21,907 bases of DNA from a virus. Shown here in pieces: positions 11,882-21,226 of this stretch. Each line of letters begins with the position of its first letter. Within the stretch, counting starts at the first letter, position 1. Below the pieces are notes generated by a model. The model did not search any database, had not been told where the DNA came from, and saw only the letters and a list, made by a program, of their open reading frames with translations. Where the stretch lies: positions 1 to 21,907 of the IMG/VR virus record IMGVR_UViG_3300028025_002951. One strand, written 5' to 3'. A program made the translations under genes and the position numbers.

Positions 11882-14611
11882 TTATGCAATCATTAAAACA
11901 CCCGATAAATTATAAACGTCACCGCTAGATAATCCAGCCGCTGAGGTTGGCAGTCCCACAATTCGTAATTTACTTGCGCCAGCGGTCGTTGTTCCAATAA
12001 GCACATTGCCACCTGAGGCAACAGTTAAATTATGTCGATTAGCAGTATTGTCATAACACATATAAAAATTTCCGTCACCAACTCCCATTGAGTATTTGCG
12101 TGAGGTTGACCCTGTTAAATTTATTACGGCATAACTTGAGGCATCAATTGATAATTGTTTCGTGGAGGCATCAGTTCCCCAAGCCGTATTCATTGGTGTA
12201 CTATTATTAATACCAACTGATCCTCCCGCAGTTACGTTAACCCTAACACTTCCTCCCGCAAATATTGAAAATGCACCAGTTAATCCAGATGTTGCCCTCA
12301 TCATTCCAGCATAAACAGAATTTGTTCCATCTGTAAAAAAATTGGCACAATCATAACTTGCATTATTATCCGTTTGTAATCTTAAATAATTAGATGAGCC
12401 AGTAGTAACAACTTGCAGTTTTTGAGCTGAACCAGCATCTGTTGTCGTTCCAATCAGCACGTTGCCGCCGTTTTTAACGGTCATTAAATTAGTTAAAGAG
12501 CCGTTGACAATGTTAAAATCTCCTGTTGTTAACAACCTTACGTTGTCAGTTCCCGAATCAATTCCTAAAGTCTGTATATATAATCCACCGCTTGACCTTT
12601 GGAGCCTTAAATATTTTCCGTTGTTAATATAAATTTCGTCACTTGACCTAATTGCTCCGTTGACATCCAATTTATACCCAGCGTCTGTTGGACTTGTGCT
12701 AATTACTACGTTTCCGTTTTCAAAAATCTTAAACTTTTCTGAATAAGTTGCACCAGTATAAATTGATAAAGTTTGAGATTGAATTGTTAATGGCCTAGCT
12801 GCCGTTCCACCTAAAGATATAATTGCTTGGTCATAAATATAAAGTCCGTTTTTAGTATTTCCAACTAAAGAGGTGCCACTAAATAAACCTACACCGTTAA
12901 CCTCTAAAGTTGTTGCTGGAGTTGTAGTATTAATACCAACATTTCCGTTTGGAAATTTTATTGTTAGTCTTGCAGTTGCTAAACTTCCGCCAGCCTCTAT
13001 AATTTGGAAATCTTCTCCAGTTGTTTGTAAATCGTAATTGTAATTAGTTGCTGAACCAATCCTTACAAATCTGTTTACCCCATTTGCTAAAATTATATTT
13101 CCAGTAAAAGTACTATTACCAGCAGTTGAAATGGATAAATAATCGGTCGTATTAACCCCTAAATTTAAAGCATAGTTATTTTGCGAACGAACGTAAGTTA
13201 TTGTCCCACTTGATACAGTTCCAACGTGTAGCCTTGAATTAACGCCAGCTAAAACAGAAAAAATAATACTATTATCTGAGCCGCTTACTGTTAAATTACT
13301 ATTTGCAGTTGCACCGCCAATACTTAAATAATTGTTTGTCGCATCCCAAACTAATCCGCTTTCTCCAGTTATTGCAGACGTTCCATTAAAATAAGCAATT
13401 TGTCCGCTTGTGCCTGTTCCAGTTACTGGGTTAGTCAAAGCGTTTTGCTTAGAGTTAAAAGTTGTCCAATCGGTACTGGATAGAAATCCATTTTGTGTTG
13501 CAGTTGCTTGCTGAATAGTAATGTTTGGCGTTGTGCCTCCGCTAGAAAACAAAGGACTTGACGCAGTAACCGCGGTTACATAAGTTCCAGCCGCTTGGTA
13601 TTGCGGAATATTTAAGGTACTACCGACCAAAGTAGCCGCGCCACTTGTTCCAGTTGTGGTAAGCGTCAAAGCGTTTTGTTTGTTGTTAAAAGTCGTCCAA
13701 TCCGCCGAGCTTAAAGCGCCTCTATTTGTCGCGCTTGCCGTTGGTAAATTAAACGTATGGGTATCGCTTGCGCTAGAAATTGCAAAGTCTGTTCCGCTAG
13801 TTCCAACCGCAAAGAATTGCACTTGGCTTGTCAATCCGTTTAAAGCGGTTAAACCAGTTGTAAACGTGGTAATAACTTGACACAAATGATTGTCCTCTGT
13901 ATGTAAAGTAATTGTACGTCCTGAATGAGTAACGTAAAATCTAACCGCTAATCTATCTGTTAAAGCTAGAACAGTCTCGGGTACTGCTAAGGTTGAGAAA
14001 TAAGGGTTTAAGTTAGTTCCAAACGCAATCAATTCAGGAGCCGAGCTACTTGTTGCAAGTAAAGTAAAGGTTGTGCCATCGTACTTGTAAAGCTCGATAT
14101 AAAAGGAGGGATTGCCTCCACTAGAAGACGCACTAAAATAGGTTTCAAAGTTCCAATTACCTCCAGGAATAAGTAGTTTATTCGGGTCTAATGCGTCCGT
14201 AATAAACGAGGCAATGTAACCATCCGCGTTTATGCTTATGTCCGTCCCAGTGCCAAAAACTGGGGTTCTGTTTAACTCTTTATAAGCAACTCCGCCGATT
14301 GTTCCTTGCGAAACAGAGCCATTCAAATAGTAGCTAACCGATGAGCCTCCGCCCGTAGTTGCTGGAAAGTCAGCCAAAGAGCCATCGCCTCGGATGTATT
14401 GCCCAACCGTACCAGCTCCACCTAAAACTTGGCTTTCTGTAATCGACAAACCAGTTGCGGCCGTGGCAATGGTTACGGGCAAGTGATTCTGACCGCTTCC
14501 ACTTGGGTCGACTGGATTCTGTCCCTCGGAAACAACAAAGCCTGGAGAGGCTGGAGTTGAGCCAGCTCTAACTACTTGCGCTCTGTATTTGCTAATATTT
14601 ACGTCTTCCAT
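11882..14611 (-). CDS. Tail appendage / fibre protein
   Basis: 909 aa, starting one base after the tail-tip gene. Ser/Thr/Gly-rich, repetitive and beta-strand in character. It has a likely sandwich domain around 95-250 (NWNFETYFSASSSGG, FYIELYKYDGTTF), a tandem motif ADWTTFNNKQNALT (about 303-316) and TDWTTFNSKQNALT (380-393), and recurring GNVLIGTTT/GNVGINTTTP shaft-like motifs to the end. The C-terminus (GLPTSAAGLSSGDVYNLSG) resembles phage appendage ends of this host group, and there is no S74 chaperone. Probably a trimeric receptor-binding or side fibre. Function class fair, receptor unknown. Confidence 0.8.
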   Translation of the reverse strand: MEDVNISKYRAQVVRAGSTPASPGFVVSEGQNPVDPSGSGQNHLPVTIATAATGLSITESQVLGGAGTVGQYIRGDGSLADFPATTGGGSSVSYYLNGSVSQGTIGGVAYKELNRTPVFGTGTDISINADGYIASFITDALDPNKLLIPGGNWNFETYFSASSSGGNPSFYIELYKYDGTTFTLLATSSSAPELIAFGTNLNPYFSTLAVPETVLALTDRLAVRFYVTHSGRTITLHTEDNHLCQVITTFTTGLTALNGLTSQVQFFAVGTSGTDFAISSASDTHTFNLPTASATNRGALSSADWTTFNNKQNALTLTTTGTSGAATLVGSTLNIPQYQAAGTYVTAVTASSPLFSSGGTTPNITIQQATATQNGFLSSTDWTTFNSKQNALTNPVTGTGTSGQIAYFNGTSAITGESGLVWDATNNYLSIGGATANSNLTVSGSDNSIIFSVLAGVNSRLHVGTVSSGTITYVRSQNNYALNLGVNTTDYLSISTAGNSTFTGNIILANGVNRFVRIGSATNYNYDLQTTGEDFQIIEAGGSLATARLTIKFPNGNVGINTTTPATTLEVNGVGLFSGTSLVGNTKNGLYIYDQAIISLGGTAARPLTIQSQTLSIYTGATYSEKFKIFENGNVVISTSPTDAGYKLDVNGAIRSSDEIYINNGKYLRLQRSSGGLYIQTLGIDSGTDNVRLLTTGDFNIVNGSLTNLMTVKNGGNVLIGTTTDAGSAQKLQVVTTGSSNYLRLQTDNNASYDCANFFTDGTNSVYAGMMRATSGLTGAFSIFAGGSVRVNVTAGGSVGINNSTPMNTAWGTDASTKQLSIDASSYAVINLTGSTSRKYSMGVGDGNFYMCYDNTANRHNLTVASGGNVLIGTTTAGASKLRIVGLPTSAAGLSSGDVYNLSGVLMIA

Positions 14612-17600
14612 TTATGTCGTTGGTTCTATTCCTAAATCGTAAAGCTCTATTCTCGCCGTTCCTTTTCTGCAATCAAGTTCGTAACTCATTAGCGCCCAAT
14701 ATCGTCCGTTAAACAAGAAACTTCTAAAAGGGTCGATTGGTCTTCTCTCAATTGTTGCTAAAACTCTGTAATTCGTTCGGCCTTTCAAGTTAGCTAATTC
14801 TTGCACGATAATATCTAGCAAAGGTAACTCTTCAACTCCATCTCTTGTCCAATCCGTAGAAACTGCATTGTCAAAATCTAGCAATCGAATAGCCGAAACT
14901 GAGTTGCTAGTAATTGCGTCTCCAATGTATGTATTATAGTCGGGATGCACGTTGGCATAAGGTGAGCCAGTAACCGCTTTAACTCCTAGCTTAGACAAAG
15001 ATAAGCCATCCGTTTTCTCAATCTTTAGCGAGAGGTTTTCATACCTTACAACGTATCTATTAGGAGTTCCGCCATTGCAAATTAGTTGATGCAATCTTAT
15101 TTCAACCTCGCCGTCAACTGGGACTAAAACATTATTAATTGCAATGCTATTCCAAACCGAGCCAGCCGTAACCGCGAACTCCATGACCGTACTTGTAGCA
15201 GTCCAAGCAAAGGTTGTGGCTCCGCTTCTTGACAAGTATTGGTTGCCAATTTTAATCATAAGACCAACGGCATGAGCGCCAGGAGTTATTGGGTAACTAC
15301 TGCTTACTCTCTCAACCATGTATTGAAAGGTCAAAGAAATAGTATTGGCCGTCTCCTCTGCAATTGTAATGGCTCCTCCAGTTGTGTTGGTACTTGCCGA
15401 AATCCAAGACAAGTTAGGGTCATCTATTCCGTCCGTTGTGGTTGTTGTCCATATTTGAACATACTCGCCACCACCCGAAACGTACTGCACTAAGGCAGTA
15501 TTTCCACTTGGAACGCTTGATGGTTGGTTACTTGGGATTGCCTCGTGATAATCCCAAAGCTTTAATTGGTAAATGCCGTCATAAGTCGAACCTACTCCGT
15601 TTAAATTCCATTCCTCAATCGCAAACTTAGCGTCAAATATTCCGCCTTGGCTATTAGGGTCTAATACTCCAAGATTTAAATAAGAGTTAAACTCTGTAAA
15701 TACTCTTCTAGCTGTTTCTTCCGGAGAGTTTATGTCCGCGTTTAGATCGTCGCCGTTTACAATTGTATTTGTTGCCGTTAAACTTAAATCGGGTAAGAAT
15801 TCGTACATCTTGTAAGACAACTTGCCTAACTCGGTCAATCTAACAACATAGAATTTATTTTTCCACAAAAACACTCGGCAAAGGAATGGGTTAACCATTC
15901 TTTCAATTGTGTCCTTTAGGTAAAGTTGCTCGTTTTCAATCCTTACGCCGTTGCTGAATTTAGCGTCTAGTCCATCGGTAAAGATTGCATTTTGTGGCAC
16001 GTTAAATTGACGGAAAACGCTTTCGTCAGAATCCATCCTAGCCTCGTGTATTTCGCAACCAATAAAGACTGGTCTTTGCTCAACAAAAGATTGATTTAAA
16101 GGTCCAACAACTGCCGACAAAGCCTGAGTTCTAGGGTCAGGCCAAGAGGTAAAGTTTGAACGAATAGAATCAAAGCCTTTTAAGCCATCAATTGCAGTAA
16201 AAGAGAAAAGCTTAGGGCCACTCTTATAAGGAGATGTTATAAAGTCAGGGGCAATATATCCGCTAAAGAAAGATTGAACGCCTTCAAACAAAACATAGTT
16301 TATTCGATTTGTTCCACTTGTTGCACCCATTACAAATGTATTATTTCCAAACGCAATCGATTCAAAAGTAGCAACTGAAGCTGCTGGTATTGCAGTCCAA
16401 TTTATTGCGTTTGTAGAGTAAGCTATTCGGTTAGTTCCAAAATCTGTTACCGCAACAAAATATCCGTTACCAAAAGCTATTTTTTGAGGACTAAATGGTA
16501 TTGAATTACTTATCCAAGTTAATCCGTCAACTGAATATCTCGAACCAGTTGTAAATAGGCCATTAGCAAAAAGAATTGTATTAGAGTTAAAAACTGTTGC
16601 TTGCTCATCCCAATTTAAACCGTCATAAGAAGTAAAAGTTGTTCCGCCTGGTGAGCTATCTGAAACCGCAACCCAAATTCCATTTCCATAAGCAACACCG
16701 CTAAACGTAGGATTTATTGCCGTTGTTCTTGATGTCCAAGTAATCCCATCTGGGGATGTCATTATTCGATTAGTTCCAATGTTAGCAACGGCAACATATA
16801 ATCCATTTCCAAATGAAATATCTTGAAAATACATTGCCTCGCTTGGAGTTCTACTTGTCCAAGTTACACCATCTGGAGAGGTATGAATAAAAGAGGTTGG
16901 AACACCTGGAGAGCCAACTATTGAATAACCAACGGCTACAAATTGACCGTTACCAAAAGTAACGCGCTCAGAGCCTAAATAACCGCCACTTGTCCAAGTA
17001 ATTCCATCCGAAGAATATGAAAAAGATGCAAAAACACCAACAAAAACCCCATTTCCATATGCCATCCCTCTAAAACCTCCACTTGGAGAAGCTGCTTGCC
17101 AATTTGTAATATCATTGTTAGCGCTAATTTGATTTAAAGCAACTTTCCAAGTCCTATTGCCACCAACTAGAAACTCGTTAAAATCTCCAGTCTCTCCAGC
17201 TATTGTAAAGTCAACTGATGAGCCAATAATTGTCTCTAAAGGGTCGTTTCCAGTATTCCCCCAATTGTATGTAATATCGTTAATCAGCAAAGGAGTTACC
17301 GCTCCTGAATAGCCAGTTCTGAAAATTTGCAAGTTCCAAACATTGCCTCCGTAGTTCGTAGCATACCCCCCCTCATATTTTAATCCGTAGTCATTTATAG
17401 GAGCATTTTGACCTGTTAAAACCGTGTAGATTTTAACATCCTCACTAGGCATCGTGTAGCTAAAAGACAAGTTAGAAGACAAGAAAGTATTGCCTGGCGA
17501 AGTATACCACATTGCCGTGTGATATCCAGACTCGGGTGCAACTGCAATTGTAAGAGAATCGCCTTCTGTATAGAATTCTAAAGGAGCGACACCGTTAACG

Positions 17601-17656
17601 GTAATCGTTCCAAGACCTTCTCGAACTGCAAGGAGTAATCTATAATCGTTAGCCAT
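14612..17656 (-). CDS. Tail-tip / hub protein with inserted seven-repeat propeller
   Basis: 1014 aa. Residues about 1-85 resemble a bacterial surface repeat (GDSLTIAVAPESGY, SFSYTMPSEDVKIY). A phage tail-tip region follows (LKYEGGYATNYGGNVWNL, GDFNEFLVGGNRTWKV) and breaks near residue 175. Between about 180 and 460 lie seven repeats anchored at GNG-like sites 201, 235, 283, 324, 364, 396 and 437, most with SPDGITWTS. The tip sequence resumes at SFFSGYIAPDF (462 onward). The C-terminus (about 790-1014) is typical of these proteins. Located after the tape measure and before the fibre, it should form the tip that meets the host. The propeller may bind glycans. Confidence 0.82.
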   Translation of the reverse strand: MANDYRLLLAVREGLGTITVNGVAPLEFYTEGDSLTIAVAPESGYHTAMWYTSPGNTFLSSNLSFSYTMPSEDVKIYTVLTGQNAPINDYGLKYEGGYATNYGGNVWNLQIFRTGYSGAVTPLLINDITYNWGNTGNDPLETIIGSSVDFTIAGETGDFNEFLVGGNRTWKVALNQISANNDITNWQAASPSGGFRGMAYGNGVFVGVFASFSYSSDGITWTSGGYLGSERVTFGNGQFVAVGYSIVGSPGVPTSFIHTSPDGVTWTSRTPSEAMYFQDISFGNGLYVAVANIGTNRIMTSPDGITWTSRTTAINPTFSGVAYGNGIWVAVSDSSPGGTTFTSYDGLNWDEQATVFNSNTILFANGLFTTGSRYSVDGLTWISNSIPFSPQKIAFGNGYFVAVTDFGTNRIAYSTNAINWTAIPAASVATFESIAFGNNTFVMGATSGTNRINYVLFEGVQSFFSGYIAPDFITSPYKSGPKLFSFTAIDGLKGFDSIRSNFTSWPDPRTQALSAVVGPLNQSFVEQRPVFIGCEIHEARMDSDESVFRQFNVPQNAIFTDGLDAKFSNGVRIENEQLYLKDTIERMVNPFLCRVFLWKNKFYVVRLTELGKLSYKMYEFLPDLSLTATNTIVNGDDLNADINSPEETARRVFTEFNSYLNLGVLDPNSQGGIFDAKFAIEEWNLNGVGSTYDGIYQLKLWDYHEAIPSNQPSSVPSGNTALVQYVSGGGEYVQIWTTTTTDGIDDPNLSWISASTNTTGGAITIAEETANTISLTFQYMVERVSSSYPITPGAHAVGLMIKIGNQYLSRSGATTFAWTATSTVMEFAVTAGSVWNSIAINNVLVPVDGEVEIRLHQLICNGGTPNRYVVRYENLSLKIEKTDGLSLSKLGVKAVTGSPYANVHPDYNTYIGDAITSNSVSAIRLLDFDNAVSTDWTRDGVEELPLLDIIVQELANLKGRTNYRVLATIERRPIDPFRSFLFNGRYWALMSYELDCRKGTARIELYDLGIEPTT

Positions 17657-19653
17657 TAGCCTTTATTTATCTTATTGTTTGCTTGTCCTAAAACATAAAC
17701 CAAATCGTTTCCTCTTACAACAAACTCGCCACTTACATCTCTGTTTTGTGCGAATAAACCTCCTTGGGCGCCACCAGTAAATGTAGAACCTTGTGCAGCT
17801 GATCCACCTCCAGCACCTCCTCCGCCTCCGCCTCCGGCTCCACCTGGACCTTTTTTACCCAAAGCTCCAATTACTCCAGAAATTGCAGTTAAAGCAACAC
17901 CGGCAGCAATTGCTAAACCTCCTGATGGAATAGCAGTAAATGGATTAGATAATCCAATAGAAGCTTTACCAAAAGCAATTGTTGCAACACCATAAGCAAT
18001 TAATTGCTCACCAAATTGTCCTAAAAATCTACCAAAAGATTTTAATAATGATTTTCCAACTTCTTGTATAACATTTGCTCCATTTGCTAAAGATTCACCA
18101 ATCGTATAACCTAAATCAACAAAAGCATTAGTTAAATTATTTTGCAATAAATCCCTAACATTAAATGCAAAATCAGCAATTCTTTCTTCAAATTCAGTAA
18201 ATTTTTTAGGATTTAAAGCTGTTTCTAATTGTTGAATAAAAGGAGGTGGACCGGCTGTTTCACTTTCTAATCCATCAACTTTTACATTTATTTTTACTTC
18301 TTTTCCTTGAAGTCCTTTTATTCTTTCTCCAAACTCTAATGCGTTTTGAGAAGTTTTAACTATTTCTTTATTTGCTTCAAAAGAAGCTTTTTCAAGTTGA
18401 TAAACAGAGAATGTATATTGATCCCAAGCATTATCGCCAGTTACAACAGGTATAATTGGCTCTTTATTTGTACTTAAAACTTTTAATATTTGCTTTTCGT
18501 ATTCTTTACTTGAAAATGTTAATTTATCTGTTAATGCTCTAGCACTTTCTTGTCGCAAATTATATTCGTCCCAACCTTCAGAATATTTTTTTAGTTTCTC
18601 TTTATTTTCATCAATTCCTTTACCAGATTGTTTAACAAAATTTGCACCTTTTGAACTTTCATTTACAATTTGAGATTCAATAAATAATTGCTCTTTTATA
18701 ATCTTATTTCTTTGCTCTGCACTTTTTAATTGTTCCTTAATCAATTTATCGATATTCATCTGAATGATTAATGCGTCATCATTCTCCGCAGTAAATTGAC
18801 CAGCAACTCTAGCACCAGCATCAACCTTATTATTTATAGCATCTTGTAATTTTTCTCTTAATTGTAAAATTTCATTTGCTCTTTGCTCTTCTTGTAACCT
18901 AAGTGTTAAAACATCGCCTGCTTTTTTATCCAATTCAGCAGATAATGCTTTAGCTTTTGCTAGAGCCAATATATCATTTGTTAAATTCTTATAAGACTCA
19001 CCAACTTTGCCAGTTAATATCTGTTCATCGGTTAAACTTTTTAAATATTGAGGATACTGCTTTTTTAATTCCTCTACGGCTTGTAATCTTTTTTCTAATG
19101 AAATATTAGTGTTTTGAGCTTGAACTGTTAAAAGCTTAAAATTAGATATTTCTTTTTGAGCAGAAATTTGACCTTCTAAATTTGCTTTTGTTACTCCCTC
19201 TAATGTTTCTCTATATTCATCTAATCGATCTCTTAATGATTTTGTAGCACTTTCAGCTTTATTCGCATTTTTTTCATAGTAAGTCCAAGCCGCAGTTATA
19301 GCTGATACACCTAAAATCAAAAGATTTCCAGAGCTAAAAATTGCACCAAATGCTGTTTTTAGTTTTGATCCTAATGAATCTCCAGTTTGACCTAAAGCTG
19401 AAAATGATTGAGATAATTGTTGAATGTTGTTACCAACACCAATAATTCCAAAAGGTGCGTCTTGAATTACTCTAGCAAAATCAATTCCTATACCATTATA
19501 TCTGCTAGTAGCTTTTCCTAATTGCTCAACTTTAGGAGCAGTTGATTGTGCAGCGTTGCCTAACTTTTCTAGTTGAGTTGTCGCCGCGCTAACTCCGGTT
19601 GCTACTCCAGCAACATTTACAGCAAAGTCAACTTCTATTCTTGGATTTGACAT
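17656..19653 (-). CDS. Tail tape measure protein
   Basis: 665 aa. N-terminal IEVDFAVNVAGVATGVSA, then a hydrophobic helix region (109-126, GNLLILGVSAITAAWTYY), long coiled-coil-like helices (about 130-460) rich in Lys/Glu/Gln, a second hydrophobic region before residue 600 and a Gly-rich stretch (602-618). This is the pattern of a tape measure protein. It lies just after the G/T chaperones and before the tail tip. At about 0.15 nm per residue it would predict a tail of roughly 100 nm. The gene looks more A/T-rich than its neighbours by eye. The start overlaps the T gene by 26 bp. Confidence 0.9.
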   Translation of the reverse strand: MSNPRIEVDFAVNVAGVATGVSAATTQLEKLGNAAQSTAPKVEQLGKATSRYNGIGIDFARVIQDAPFGIIGVGNNIQQLSQSFSALGQTGDSLGSKLKTAFGAIFSSGNLLILGVSAITAAWTYYEKNANKAESATKSLRDRLDEYRETLEGVTKANLEGQISAQKEISNFKLLTVQAQNTNISLEKRLQAVEELKKQYPQYLKSLTDEQILTGKVGESYKNLTNDILALAKAKALSAELDKKAGDVLTLRLQEEQRANEILQLREKLQDAINNKVDAGARVAGQFTAENDDALIIQMNIDKLIKEQLKSAEQRNKIIKEQLFIESQIVNESSKGANFVKQSGKGIDENKEKLKKYSEGWDEYNLRQESARALTDKLTFSSKEYEKQILKVLSTNKEPIIPVVTGDNAWDQYTFSVYQLEKASFEANKEIVKTSQNALEFGERIKGLQGKEVKINVKVDGLESETAGPPPFIQQLETALNPKKFTEFEERIADFAFNVRDLLQNNLTNAFVDLGYTIGESLANGANVIQEVGKSLLKSFGRFLGQFGEQLIAYGVATIAFGKASIGLSNPFTAIPSGGLAIAAGVALTAISGVIGALGKKGPGGAGGGGGGGAGGGSAAQGSTFTGGAQGGLFAQNRDVSGEFVVRGNDLVYVLGQANNKINKG

Positions 19654-20310
19654 TTCTTTCTAGTTTACTTGCAATTTCCAACAATTTCTTTGCTTTAGCA
19701 AAGTCTTCGGCTGTTGACTCCAAAGGCTTTGGAATATAATCCCATGGTAAAGGCCATATTTTAGATGGACTTAAATTTGCTCCCTTTTTTAAATGAGGTT
19801 GCAAACCAATTAAAGCGTGTACTCTAAGACTTTCTATTAAGTCTTTATAGTCTGTCTCATGGCCTTTAATTAAAGCATTAATCTCTTTTATGCTTAAAGA
19901 AAAAAGCTGCTCATAAGGCACCTTAGTACGCCCTACGAGCAGCATTAAATATTCTCGAGCAGTTGTCTGCTCTTCATCATTTACCTTTTTTTTTCCTCGG
20001 TAGGATTTTCAATGCCAAGCTCAATTAAAAGGTCAGCTAAAACATCGTTAAATATATTCATAACATCTTTTCCATCAATCCAAGTTTTTAACTCATGAAT
20101 TTCTACTGGTTTAATGGATTTACGAATGCAAGCAACTTTATGACATTCTAGCAACAAAACATAGATTAAATCTAGTTTTGGAATTGATTTGCCACTAAAT
20201 GCCTCGGCAATTCCTTGTTGTGTAAAATCCTCAAAGTTCGCCAAAGCGCCCAAATTTGGGTAAAAGAAAATCTCCCCTTCTTTAAAAGGAGCTGAATGGT
20301 ACTTAGCCAT
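19628..20310 (-). CDS. Tail assembly chaperone G-T fusion by -1 frameshift
   Basis: The product joins gene G (20310-19987) to the -1 frame (19987-19628): 227 aa, junction NPTEEKKKVNDEEQ. The T frame stays open from the A9 run through VNDEEQTTAREYLMLLVG into the 105-residue T ORF whose first internal ATG is 19945; that ATG is inside the open frame and is probably not a true start. Residues HLKKGANLSPSKIWPLPWD in T match tail assembly chaperones of this host group. In lambda-type tails G and G-T bind the tape measure and recruit tail tube subunits. Gene order (tube, G, T, tape measure) is the classical one. Confidence 0.85.
19981..20310 (-). CDS. Tail assembly chaperone G
   Basis: 109 aa, 0-frame product. 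It starts MAKYHSAPFKEGEIFFYPN and is helical through the middle (AIAEAFSGKS, LDLIYVLLLECHKVACIR, MNIFNDVLADLLIELG). The end reads NPTEEKKR with its stop 12 bases after the A9 run begins. Lies between tail tube and tape measure genes, the standard place for gpG. It is the abundant partner in the G / G-T ratio expected from partial frameshifting. Confidence 0.85.
   Translation of the reverse strand: MAKYHSAPFKEGEIFFYPNLGALANFEDFTQQGIAEAFSGKSIPKLDLIYVLLLECHKVACIRKSIKPVEIHELKTWIDGKDVMNIFNDVLADLLIELGIENPTEEKKR
19986..19994 (-). promoter_or_regulatory. A9 slippery site for -1 frameshift
   Basis: Nine A residues on the minus strand, read GAA AAA AAA AGG in the 0 frame. A_AAA_AAA permits tandem slip into the -1 frame (AAG GTA AAT), bypassing the TAA at 19983-19981. 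No stimulatory structure was identified. Confidence 0.8.
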
Positions 20311-20319
20311 ATATTTTGT

Positions 20320-20736
20320 TTAGGTTGGTATTACGCTAATAACAGGAGCGCCAGCGAAATCAAAAGTTCCTGAGAAAGATACTTGAGAGTTTCTTTCAGC
20401 AGTAATCTCAATTGAGTTTAACTGAGCATCAACTGTAATAATTTTGTCACCAGAGTCAGTACCTCCAAAAACCAATTCAAACACTTTTCCGATGTCTTCC
20501 ATCAAGTCAAAAGCTGAAAGGTTAGATACTCCAGTAGATGCAAAATCTAGGTCTCCTGAGAAAGAGAATGATCCTGATTTGTCGCCGCCTTCTAGTCTAA
20601 CTCCATAGTCTCCGGTGCAATCGTTTCTAACGGTTACAGATTCGTTGGAGATGGAAACTGAAGCGGAAGTTTTACAAACGACTGGAAGAGAGTTCCACTC
20701 GAAAGTAAAGAAATTGCCTAATTGATATGTTGCCAT
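20320..20736 (-). CDS. Major tail tube protein
   Basis: 138 aa, all-beta in appearance: alternating strands (GNFFTFEWNSLPVVC, SASVSISNESVTVRND, DKSGSFSFSGDLDF, NSIEITAERNSQVSFSGTFDF), as in TP901-1-type tail tube proteins, with the DYGVRLEGGDKSGSF segment seen in this group. Gene order (tail terminator upstream, chaperones downstream) supports the call. It has its own strong promoter, fitting a high-copy structural protein. Confidence 0.87.
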   Translation of the reverse strand: MATYQLGNFFTFEWNSLPVVCKTSASVSISNESVTVRNDCTGDYGVRLEGGDKSGSFSFSGDLDFASTGVSNLSAFDLMEDIGKVFELVFGGTDSGDKIITVDAQLNSIEITAERNSQVSFSGTFDFAGAPVISVIPT

Positions 20737-20752
20737 TGCTTATTCGTTTTAA

Positions 20753-20780
20753 CAAATATACATAAAATTTTAATTATCAA
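20753..20780 (-). promoter_or_regulatory. Bacteroidetes promoter for the tail tube gene
   Basis: Minus strand TTG (20780-20778), 17-nt spacer, TATATTTG (20760-20753), matching TTG-(17-23)-TAnnTTTG. The start would lie about 7 nt downstream, roughly 10 nt before the tail tube ATG at 20736. The element lies in the 40-bp gap after the upstream gene and reaches into its stop region. Confidence 0.72.
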
Positions 20781-21226
20781 GACACGAAGAAAATATCCAA
20801 TGTGTAAGACAAGATTTTTTGGTAAGCTATTTGGCTACTACCTTGCTCAATTTGAACTCTCGAAAAGTTTTTACGGATATTAATTGCTTGCAAATCTATT
20901 GGTAATACAATATCTGTCAAATTCATTTTTAGCTGAATAGCATTGGAAATATTTTCAGATAATTTCTTACCTCCGTTACCCTGAGCAAACTTGGTGACAA
21001 TATTTATTTGAAAGGTTGCATTTTGTCTAATTGTGCAATCGTTGTTCGTTGTCTCAGTTTCGTTTTGATCTGTGATAAGAACGTAAGCTGCCGAGCCTTG
21101 GTAGACAGCTGGATTAATGCCAGGAGGTAATTCAGTATCGTAAATGGGCAAAGTCACACCGCTAAGAGTTAAAGGTGAAATTGCTGCAATGACTGCCTTT
21201 CGTATATCGGTTGCTATTTCTCTCAT
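20777..21226 (-). CDS. DUF3168-like tail terminator / completion protein
   Basis: 149 aa. Strand-helix pattern with MREIATDIRKAVIAAISPL, YDTELPPGINPAVYQGSAAYVLITDQNE, FQINIVTKFAQGNGGKKLSENI and a C-terminal QKILSYTLDIFF, as in DUF3168 proteins that cap the tail tube. Position between the gp10-like protein and the tail tube protein fits. Its stop region holds part of the tail tube promoter. Starts 4 bp before the upstream stop. Confidence 0.8.
   Translation of the reverse strand: MREIATDIRKAVIAAISPLTLSGVTLPIYDTELPPGINPAVYQGSAAYVLITDQNETETTNNDCTIRQNATFQINIVTKFAQGNGGKKLSENISNAIQLKMNLTDIVLPIDLQAINIRKNFSRVQIEQGSSQIAYQKILSYTLDIFFVS

Noticed and set aside
11882-14611. Diversity-generating retroelement target in the fibre gene
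   Set aside because: No reverse transcriptase gene or template repeat is visible in the window; repeats look like ordinary fibre motifs.
19628-19945. T ORF as an independent gene from ATG 19945
   Set aside because: The frame is already open upstream to the A9 run, and gene order and the slippery site favour a G-T fusion.
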